In this document: positions 35,542-41,212 of the stretch, piece after piece | How positions within the stretch are numbered: position 1 is the stretch's first letter | How the letters are laid out: each line of letters starts with the position of its first letter | Source of the DNA: a virus | DNA length: 41,212 bases | IMG/VR virus record: IMGVR_UViG_3300010354_000009 | Coordinates: 1 to 41,212 of that record | Reading direction: 5' to 3' (one strand) | Notes under the pieces: generated by a model | Told to the model about the DNA's origin: nothing | The model's database searches: none | The model's input: the letters and a program-made list of their open reading frames with translations, nothing else | Position numbers and translations under genes: made by a program

Positions 35542-37419
35542 CTAGACCGGCAGACGCCGGGAGATGTTCGCTTGCAGGTTCGGTTGCCCACCGGAGCCCA
35601 GTCCGGCGAGCAGCATCTGCAGGTCCGGCCTGCCACCGGCTGCCATGCCGGCCTGACCAGGTGCGACACCGCGCATCAGCCCTGAGTCGCTCAAGCCCTG
35701 ACCACCGCCACCGGCAGGGGGAGCTTCATCGGGGGAGCCGACCATCCCTGCGGCTTCCGCACCCGTGGCCTCAACCCCTGCCGGTGTCGGCATTTCCTCC
35801 GGTGCGAAAGCGGATGACACCACTTCCTCGATCGACTGGCCCTTTTGGCGACCGATGATGATCGCGGAAAGGCGGGACAGGACTTCACCGGGGTCTTGAC
35901 CGTTCTGTGCGAGAACGGGGATCGCTTGGGCGTAGCCAGCAACGGCCTGCTTCAGGGCGTCGCGCATCTCCTCAATGTCAACGCGCTGCTCTTCCTCGGT
36001 CGCGTTGAGCGCGAACGGCATCTGGCGGCGCAGGAAGTCACGGGAGATGAGCCGGTCGCCGCGGGCCTGCAGCCCGAATACCAGCGCCCGGTTCGGGTCC
36101 AGTCCGGCCATGAGGCCGTACTGCACGTCCACGGTGTAGTCGCCCTTGATGTCACGCTCAGGGCGGTAGCGGATCTCGTACGGGGTGCCGTCAGAGTTGC
36201 CGCGGATCGTCTTGGTGTCCGACCCGAACAGTTTCTCGTCCACCATCATGGCCTTGGCGATGAGCCGCTCGAAGGTCTTGGCGAACATGGCCTGGCCGGT
36301 GCGGATCTGGGTGTCAAACCCAGACATGAGTGCCTGCACGCCACGGCCCGTCACGACTGAGGAGTCAATCGCGCCGTTGCGGGCCTCAGGGTAGCGGGAG
36401 CCCTGACGCAGCTCCTGGTCAAGGATGCCCTGCTGGGCGAACGCGGCCTGCGGCACCTCGATCGGGACGCGGCGGACCTTCTCCCCGTTGGCGGTGCGCA
36501 GCACCGAATCCGGGCCGAGGGCAAGTTCCTGCGCGTCTGGGGGCAGCACGATCGGTGCCTGCACCGCCTTCTGCGCCGCCTCAAGGGACAGCAGTGCGAA
36601 GCGGGCCTTGGCAACCTGCACGGCGAGCACGTCATCGAACTGTCCGTAAGAGTCGTCGTCCACGCCGGGGCGCTGGGTCCACTCGATCAGGCATTCCCCG
36701 ATCGGGTTCTTCACCGACTCCAGCACGATGCCGTTGCGCTGCGGCAGGAAGATCGTGTCCACGAAACGGTCGTGGTAGCGGACCACCTCGATAAGGTCGT
36801 TGCCGGAGCCGGGGCGTCCGATCGCGGACTCCGACTCGGGGTACATGGCGACGAGTTCGTCGCGGGACTTGAAGAAGCTGAAGAACGCCGCCGACACCAT
36901 GCCCCAGCGGTCCCGAACCGGGTATGCGCCGATCGAGTCAAGGAACCGGATGCGCGGCATGCGCTCATCCACGTCCACCTCAACGATGGCGGGAACGAAC
37001 CCGTACGTGAAGTACCGGTCCGAGGCGGTGTACATCTGGCGCTGCACATCGGAGAACGCGAGATACCCGTTCACGATGCGGGTGCGCTTCTCCGCGAACT
37101 CCCGTGCCGAATCCGACACCATCTTCGCGCTGGCGCAGTTGAATGCCGGCAGGGGCGCAAGCACCTCAGCGAGGTCGCGGGCCGCCACATCGACCATGTT
37201 GGCGACGATGCCGCGGTCAAACGGGCCGTCAGGGAACAGGTCGGGGTACACGTCCCGCATGCGGCCCTGACGCACAGCAAGCACGTTCTGCATCCGCGCG
37301 TCACGGTCACCGGACCGTGCCTTCATGCGGTTATACAGCTGCTTCAGCTCGGCAAGGCTCTGCTTGCCCATGCCGTCGTCATAGCCGACACGCTCCGCGT
37401 TCGGCGGGTATTCAAACAT
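35542..37419 (-). CDS. Portal protein
   Basis: 625 aa, ATG in a TGATG overlap with the terminase stop (TTG one codon earlier is possible). Portal features: an N-terminal helix-rich wing (LAELKQLYNRMKARSGDRDARMQNVLAVRQGRMRDVYPDLFP), stem region around VDVAARDLAEVLAPLPAFNCAS, and a C-terminal region (EEMPTPAGVEATGAEAAGMVGSPDEAPPAGGGGQGLSDSG) that is flexible. The QRNGIVLESVKNPIGECLIEWTQRPG and ALMSGFDTQIRTGQAMFAKTFERLIAKAM segments are typical of podovirus-type portals. It follows the terminase as expected. Confidence 0.85.
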   Translation of the reverse strand: MFEYPPNAERVGYDDGMGKQSLAELKQLYNRMKARSGDRDARMQNVLAVRQGRMRDVYPDLFPDGPFDRGIVANMVDVAARDLAEVLAPLPAFNCASAKMVSDSAREFAEKRTRIVNGYLAFSDVQRQMYTASDRYFTYGFVPAIVEVDVDERMPRIRFLDSIGAYPVRDRWGMVSAAFFSFFKSRDELVAMYPESESAIGRPGSGNDLIEVVRYHDRFVDTIFLPQRNGIVLESVKNPIGECLIEWTQRPGVDDDSYGQFDDVLAVQVAKARFALLSLEAAQKAVQAPIVLPPDAQELALGPDSVLRTANGEKVRRVPIEVPQAAFAQQGILDQELRQGSRYPEARNGAIDSSVVTGRGVQALMSGFDTQIRTGQAMFAKTFERLIAKAMMVDEKLFGSDTKTIRGNSDGTPYEIRYRPERDIKGDYTVDVQYGLMAGLDPNRALVFGLQARGDRLISRDFLRRQMPFALNATEEEQRVDIEEMRDALKQAVAGYAQAIPVLAQNGQDPGEVLSRLSAIIIGRQKGQSIEEVVSSAFAPEEMPTPAGVEATGAEAAGMVGSPDEAPPAGGGGQGLSDSGLMRGVAPGQAGMAAGGRPDLQMLLAGLGSGGQPNLQANISRRLPV

Positions 37420-39302
37420 CAAGCCCCAATCGGTCGGAAGGCCCGCATGGCTTCCATGTCAAGCAGGCTCACCGTGGTCTGCCGCTGCTTATCCCACGGT
37501 GTCAAGAACATTGAGTCACCCACGTGGGAGCGCGCATAGGCGCTGTTCATCATCACGCGGTCACGGCACGCCAGCTCCGCGAACCAGAACGCCATCACGA
37601 GGTCCGTCTTCGTGCCCTTCGGCAGATCCGGTGCCCACGTGACCAACTGCTCCACGAACGCCTTGGCAGCCTCACTGATCGAGGTGCTTGGCAACTCCAC
37701 GAGCTGCTGCTTGTCCTGCCAGCCGTTGAACAGCACCGTCATCGAGGCGACACCGAAGTCGCTGTCATGCTTGTTGGAGCCAGTGAAGTGGGGGCGGATC
37801 ACGGTGCCGCGGGCCGCGCAATACTCGTTGATCTCCCGATCGTGAACCAGGAAGCCCTGGAAGCCGTTCTTCTCGATCCGCCACTCCACGATCGCGTACT
37901 TCTCCGTCCATGAACGGATCAGTTCACGCATCTGCTCCGGTGTCGTGCCGGCCTTGTTGTAGAAGTCCAGCACGTACCGCTTGTTGGAGCGGATATCCAA
38001 ACCCACCACGACCGCGGCAGTGTGGCCCGCGGTGGCGGGGTCAAGCCCAGCGACGATGATGAGCCCGTCCATGCCTTCGGGGCGGCAATTCACCATGCCG
38101 CGGGGCATCAGGCCGGTCATCCGGTTGCCGTTAATGGACGCCTTCACCGCGTCGGAGTTGAACACCGCGTCGTCGGCGACCTGCTTTTGCATGTACACCA
38201 TCGCCCACGCACGCGGCGAGACGCGGGCACGCTTGCGGTTCAGGCGTGGACCGTCCCATTTCGGGAACAGCCCGTCCGGTCCCGGCTCAAGCTGGTCACC
38301 CTTCGCCCCAGCCTCCGGCTGGTTGGACCGCGGCCACAGCGTCACCCACTCCTCAGGGGTGTCCGCGAACTCCAGCACCCCCGGCATCGCCAGATACGAC
38401 CACGGCGACACCTCATCGGGGTAGCGGTGCGGGTCACGCAGCTCCGAATACAAGTCCTTGGATGCCAAGCGGGTGCCCACCACGAGCAGGGCACCATTGG
38501 AGGAGATACGGGAGATCAGTTCGGACTGGATCCAGTCAATCTGCTTCTCGTACTCTTGGGCGTTTGACAGGTCCACGCAGTCATCCATGATGATCAGATC
38601 CGCGCGCGCGCCGTATACGTGGGAACGGACACCGAGTGCCTGAACGGTCGGATCCTTCTCACCGGAATCCCTGACCGAGTCCGACACGTAGATCATCGTC
38701 TGGTTCCACGCCTCGGCGTCCTTATCAAACCCGCCCACCGGGGCATACGCCGCAATCATCTCCGCATACGCCGGATGCGTCAGGCGGGTCTTGATCGCGT
38801 ACAGCATCTTCTTCGCCATCTCGGCGGTCTTTGACACCAGAATGATCCGCACATTCGGATCCATACAGATCCGGTACACCGCGTAGTTGATCGTCACCGA
38901 GGTCGTCTTCGCGTGCTCCGGCGGCATGTTCACCATGATCAGGTCACGCTCACCGGGCAGATGCGTCATCGCCGGGTGCAGCCAGGACGGGTCACGGCCC
39001 TCAATCAGGTCCACCACGTTCTGCGTATGCGGGAACACGCGGGCGTTCAAGTACTTCTCAGAAAACTCAGGGAACGGGATCTGCTCCCCACGCACCGCCA
39101 AATCCACCTGGCGCATCCGGCGCAGCCGGTTCACCGACTCCTTGAACTCCGGCGACTCCCGCCGCCACTGCTCATACGTCGCCTCACTGCGGCCCGTCAG
39201 GCGCAACGCCTCCCGCACCGACACCCCGGTCTGCAAATGCTGCAGAAACCGCTTCTGCGCCGCAGCCTTCGACTCCGAATCCACCCGCCCTGGAGCAGCC
39301 AC
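37419..39302 (-). CDS. terL: Terminase large subunit with N-terminal HTH-like segment
   Basis: 627 aa from the GTG with GGAG five bases upstream (a longer ATG reading begins at 39383 but lacks an SD). The ATPase has a Walker A-like VNMPPEHAKTTS near 125-135 and Walker B LIIMDD at 236-241. The C-terminal RNaseH-like nuclease region has VAGLDPATAGHTAAVVVGLD around residue 415 and the later WRIEKNGFQGFLV. The first ~60 residues (QHLQTGVSVREALRLTGRSEATYEQWRRESPEFKESV) look like a small-terminase HTH, which may replace a separate TerS gene that I do not see. It packages DNA into the prohead with the portal. Confidence 0.85.
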   Translation of the reverse strand: MAAPGRVDSESKAAAQKRFLQHLQTGVSVREALRLTGRSEATYEQWRRESPEFKESVNRLRRMRQVDLAVRGEQIPFPEFSEKYLNARVFPHTQNVVDLIEGRDPSWLHPAMTHLPGERDLIMVNMPPEHAKTTSVTINYAVYRICMDPNVRIILVSKTAEMAKKMLYAIKTRLTHPAYAEMIAAYAPVGGFDKDAEAWNQTMIYVSDSVRDSGEKDPTVQALGVRSHVYGARADLIIMDDCVDLSNAQEYEKQIDWIQSELISRISSNGALLVVGTRLASKDLYSELRDPHRYPDEVSPWSYLAMPGVLEFADTPEEWVTLWPRSNQPEAGAKGDQLEPGPDGLFPKWDGPRLNRKRARVSPRAWAMVYMQKQVADDAVFNSDAVKASINGNRMTGLMPRGMVNCRPEGMDGLIIVAGLDPATAGHTAAVVVGLDIRSNKRYVLDFYNKAGTTPEQMRELIRSWTEKYAIVEWRIEKNGFQGFLVHDREINEYCAARGTVIRPHFTGSNKHDSDFGVASMTVLFNGWQDKQQLVELPSTSISEAAKAFVEQLVTWAPDLPKGTKTDLVMAFWFAELACRDRVMMNSAYARSHVGDSMFLTPWDKQRQTTVSLLDMEAMRAFRPIGA

Positions 39303-39333
39303 GGCAACTCCAATCAGACGAAAATGACAGTAC

Positions 39334-39586
39334 GCCCCGGCGACAGCATGGATAGCCGGGGCACCGGAATTGGGGGAAACCATGAGCCGAGGCGAGCGAC
39401 AGCGAGCCGAGGCTCAGGAAAGGGGTACTGGGGGTGCCTAAGGCGGACCCCCAAGGGGTCCGCATACACGGGTACATCGGCGAGCGAAGCGAGCTAAAAC
39501 CGTAGGAGTGAGCCAGCCCCTCAAGGGCTGGCGAACGACCACGTACACCGTTGTAGTGCGGTATCGCAGCCCCCTAAAGGGGCTGC
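39334..39586 (-). ncRNA. Array of four perfect hairpins in late-operon leader
   Basis: Four stems in order: GCCCCGGC/GCCGGGGC (39334-39362); GCGGACCCC/GGGGTCCGC, loop 3 (39443-39463); GCCAGCCC/GGGCTGGC, loop 5 (39512-39532); GCAGCCCC/GGGGCTGC, loop 5 (39566-39586). A direct repeat GAGCCGAGGC occurs at 39384-39393 and 39404-39413. No U-runs follow on the minus strand, so these are not simple terminators. They lie between the probable late promoter and terL, compatible with an antitermination leader or a packaging (pac/cos) site. Confidence 0.5.
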
Positions 39587-39671
39587 TCTATACGGTAGTA
39601 AAAAAGCTCTCACTATTAATTCCCTGTCCGTGACACCCCCTGTGACACTTTTTCGGCAACTTTTTTCAAAA

Positions 39672-39687
39672 TGTGACGCACTTCACA
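39672..39687. promoter_or_regulatory. CRP/GlxR-type palindrome
   Basis: TGTGA-CGCACT-TCACA fits the CRP-family consensus TGTGA-N6-TCACA exactly. In Actinobacteria GlxR/Crp binds this pattern. Two further GTGACA(C) half-sites lie at about 39629 and 39644. The AT-rich region here is the likely promoter zone of the leftward late operon. I could not pick a convincing -35/-10 pair. Confidence 0.5.
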
Positions 39688-39695
39688 CAAAATAC

Positions 39696-39712
39696 CGTAC
39701 CGTAACGGTACG
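39696..39712. promoter_or_regulatory. 17-bp palindromic operator
   Basis: CGTACCGT-A-ACGGTACG is a perfect inverted repeat. A half-site CGTACCGTA also occurs just upstream of the integrase gene (~14493-14501). Shared half-sites in front of the late and integrase units suggest a common regulator, possibly the HTH protein at 13714. Confidence 0.5.
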
Positions 39713-39810
39713 AAACGGACACCGTATTGGGGTGAGGGAATACCAGGCGCAACCACGAGCGGTGTCTGTTCCTATGGAGAACGCGTTGATAAACAACGCC
39801 CGGGTCAAGC

Positions 39811-39826
39811 TCGTACACGTGTACGA
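39811..39826. promoter_or_regulatory. 16-bp perfect palindrome
   Basis: TCGTACACGTGTACGA is a perfect 16-bp palindrome inside the ~800-bp gap 39303-40119. Purpose unknown: operator, replication or nicking site. The remaining gap sequence (39720-40119) shows no convincing gene; short frames there lack ribosome binding sites. Confidence 0.55.
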
Positions 39827-39868
39827 CATGGGCCCTCGGGTGCCCCTCGCGGGTGCGTCGGATCGGTT

Positions 39869-39893
39869 GATACCGGTAATCCCACCACGGTTT
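39869..39893. repeat. Diverged direct repeat, copy 1
   Basis: 25 bp sharing 20 positions with 40049-40073 (both begin GATACCGG and end CGGTTT), 180 bp apart. Both lie upstream of the 40120 promoter, so they may be binding sites for a regulator of the rightward operon. Confidence 0.4.
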
Positions 39894-40048
39894 GACCGCC
39901 CTCGACCGGTGTCCACACGTATACACGCGCGACCGGACCGCGACCGGTGCGGATAGGTGTCGCGGGGGAGACTGTCGCGACCCCGCTACGTGGCGCGCGT
40001 TCCACTATGCGGAACGGTGCGTGTCGGGTGGCGGGTGCGTGGCGGTGC

Positions 40049-40073
40049 GATACCGGAAATCCAGCTCCGGTTT
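40049..40073. repeat. Diverged direct repeat, copy 2
   Basis: Second copy of the 25-bp repeat (see 39869-39893), ending about 47 bp before the -35 element of the promoter at 40120. Confidence 0.4.
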
Positions 40074-40119
40074 TCCAGGACGGTGCGGGATGCGTTGTGG
40101 ACACGGTGAGCGATTCATG

Positions 40120-40148
40120 TTGACAGTACGGCGCGGTGCCCGTATCGT
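40120..40148 (+). promoter_or_regulatory. Sigma70-like promoter of rightward operon
   Basis: TTGACA (40120-40125), exactly 17 bp, then TATCGT (40143-40148). Followed by a ~40-nt leader with GGAGGG before the first gene. The -10 and its surroundings (CCCGTATCGT) recur at 1173-1182. It would drive 40194-41158 and, through the circle junction, the small-gene operon. Confidence 0.6.
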
Positions 40149-40193
40149 CGGGGGTGCGGGAGATTCCTGCTGACTGACGGAGGGAACGTGATC

Positions 40194-40424
40194 ATGGCCT
40201 ATGCGGCTACTTTCAAGTGCACGCGGTGCGGGGAAGAGTGCGAGTTCCGTGCCGCGAATTTCGCGGATTCTGGGTTGTGCGACGAGTGCTATGCGGCGCA
40301 GCCGGATGTGGGCCCGTGCGAGTGCTGCGGGGAGTTGTCCGATACTCGCGCGTTTGCGACGCCGGACGATTGGAATTCACCCCTGTGGTGCAAGGCGTGC
40401 CGCGTGTCGGGCGGTGCGGCATGA
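40194..40424 (+). CDS. Zinc-ribbon protein, first gene of rightward operon
   Basis: 76 aa from ATG (GTG at 40188 is possible but too close to the SD). Three Cys pairs: TFKCTRCGEECEF, LCDECYAAQPDVGPCECCGE, and LWCKACRVSG, spaced for two zinc ions. The arrangement suggests a double zinc ribbon binding protein or nucleic acid. TGA overlaps the next ATG. Expressed from the 40120 promoter. Function unknown. Confidence 0.75.
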   Translation: MAYAATFKCTRCGEECEFRAANFADSGLCDECYAAQPDVGPCECCGELSDTRAFATPDDWNSPLWCKACRVSGGAA

Positions 40425-41158
40425 GGGCGCCGTCAGGGTTCGTCGTCTGGCGGGGACTGTCGCCATTGGATGGCGCGCCGATCGTGATGGTTGCGACGGG
40501 TGTCGGGGGTCGGCGGTCGCAGAATCGGAAAACGGGCGACATGATCCAAACGTGGATCTTGCGAGAGGATATTAGTCCGCTGGCGGCGATCCGCGCGGAT
40601 GAGGATTACAGCGTGTGCGGATCTTGTCCGCACCGTGGCCGGACCGATAGCACGGGGCGTCGCATTGCGCGATCGTGCTACGTGAACGTCGGGCAGGCGC
40701 CGATGACGATTTGGCGGGCATACCGTGCGGGTAAGTATCCGCGCCTGTCGTGGCCGGTAATTGAGCGTTTGATGGTGGGCCGGAAGGTGCGACTCGGCGC
40801 GTATGGGGATCCGGCGATGGTGCCGCTAGCGATCGTGGCACGCCTGGCGCGTGCCGCGGACGGATGGACCGGTTACACGCACCAGTGGCGGTGGTGCGAT
40901 CGCGGGTTCGCGGATTACGTGATGGCATCCGCCGATTCGGTCAAGGACCGTCGTGCCGCCCGTGAGCTCGGTTACCGGTCCTTCATGGTGCTACCGGCGG
41001 GTGCGGGTGCGCCGGATCGTGCCACGTTGTGCCTGTCGGTGGCGCGGGGTACGTCTTGTGCGGATTGTCGGGCGTGTGCGGGTACGCGTGAGGGAACGGT
41101 GCGGGGCGTGGATATCTATATCGAGGCTCATGGTGCGGGTGCTAAGCACGTGCAATAG
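40421..41158 (+). CDS. Conserved phage protein with Cys-rich sites, function unknown
   Basis: 245 aa, ATG overlapping the previous stop. The N-terminal part (LSPLDGAPIVMVATGVGGRRSQNRKTGDMIQTWILREDISPLAAIRADEDYSVCGSCPHRG) and CYVNVGQAPMTIWRAYRAGKYPRL are a recognisable conserved phage block that I recall from many phage genomes without a known role. The C-terminal part has a second cluster (GTSCADCRACAGT). LGAYGDPAMVPL and HQWRWCDRGFADYVMASADS look like a conserved core with W and Y residues. Possibly a metal-binding enzyme or nucleic-acid protein. It is the last gene before the circle junction. Confidence 0.75.
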   Translation: MRAPSGFVVWRGLSPLDGAPIVMVATGVGGRRSQNRKTGDMIQTWILREDISPLAAIRADEDYSVCGSCPHRGRTDSTGRRIARSCYVNVGQAPMTIWRAYRAGKYPRLSWPVIERLMVGRKVRLGAYGDPAMVPLAIVARLARAADGWTGYTHQWRWCDRGFADYVMASADSVKDRRAARELGYRSFMVLPAGAGAPDRATLCLSVARGTSCADCRACAGTREGTVRGVDIYIEAHGAGAKHVQ

Positions 41159-41171
41159 TGACAGTTGACCG

Positions 41172-41212
41172 TAGTGTCATGGTCGCGCATCGCGTACGCG
41201 GTGCGCGTGCCA
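41172..41212. repeat. 41-bp direct repeat, copy at the window end
   Basis: Identical to 1-41 and 406-446. It is preceded by GTGACAGTTGACCG, and since the window is circular this is the true upstream sequence of copy 1. TTGACC (41165-41170) 17 bp before CATCGC is only a weak promoter match. Confidence 0.9.

Noticed and set aside
39774-39956. Possible small gene in the control region
   Set aside because: No usable ribosome binding site, contains palindromes, and its composition is unlike neighbouring genes.
39892-40173. Cys-rich plus-strand frame before the 40120 promoter
   Set aside because: It spans promoter and repeats, lacks an SD, and ends inside the leader of the real gene.
1-41212. CRISPR arrays, insertion sequences, toxin-antitoxin pairs
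   Set aside because: I saw no regularly spaced repeats, no transposase motifs and no recognisable toxin-antitoxin pair.

Overview
The window looks like a complete or nearly complete genome of a temperate, podovirus-like actinobacteriophage of about 41.2 kb. The first 41 bases are repeated exactly as the last 41 bases (1-41 and 41172-41212), so the molecule is circular or circularly permuted, with a unique length of about 41,171 bp. Reasons for an actinobacterial host: a WhiB-type Fe-S regulator (a family restricted to Actinobacteria and their phages), high-GC codon use, frequent GTG/TTG starts, single-TM plus coiled-coil lysis genes of the kind found in actinophages, and DnaA boxes of the actinobacterial form TTGTCCACA. 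The host genus cannot be named from the sequence.

Layout. (1) 40120 to 6019 through the circle junction, plus strand: a tightly overlapping operon of small genes. Many are CxxC zinc-ribbon microproteins; others are WhiB, an exported lytic transglycosylase-like protein, two tandem paralogues, a glycosyltransferase and a DUF115/Maf-like protein. (2) 6020-6230: a structured, apparently non-coding gap between convergent genes. (3) 6231-13434, minus strand: replication, regulation and DNA-processing operon, including a sigma-like factor, a metallophosphoesterase, a split primase (zinc-ribbon and Toprim proteins), a PD-(D/E)XK nuclease, a C5-cytosine methyltransferase carrying simple repeats and disturbed frames, a DnaB-like ATPase and a Cas4/RecB-like nuclease. 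No DNA polymerase is visible, so the host replicase is probably used. (4) 13435-14510: lysogeny and replication control, with a helix-turn-helix protein flanked by AT-rich repeats, a cluster of DnaA boxes (candidate origin), a tRNA 3'-end fragment (candidate attP core) and the integrase promoter. (5) 14511-15753, plus strand: tyrosine integrase and a zinc-ribbon protein, ending at a strong bidirectional terminator. (6) 15884-39302, minus strand: the late operon, read from terminase and portal through head, connector and tail genes to two holin-like proteins and an M15 endolysin. (7) 39303-40119: an ~800-bp control region with a hairpin array, palindromes, a CRP-like box and divergent promoters.

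How it fits together. The HTH protein, integrase and tRNA-derived core point to lysogeny by integration into a class II tRNA gene (Ser or Leu type). On induction, the leftward operon supplies primase, helicase and nucleases acting on host polymerase, possibly from the DnaA-box region. The WhiB and sigma-like factors probably redirect host RNA polymerase. The late operon is read from the 39.6-39.7 kb region through a structured ~300-nt leader. The most unusual points are a ~200-nt multi-hairpin tRNA-like RNA candidate at 6021-6222, an 86-nt tRNA-like element with a non-standard fold between head genes, a methyltransferase with a (CT)11 tract and two compensating frame changes, and the duplicated 41-bp element with a near-perfect palindrome in front of two early genes.
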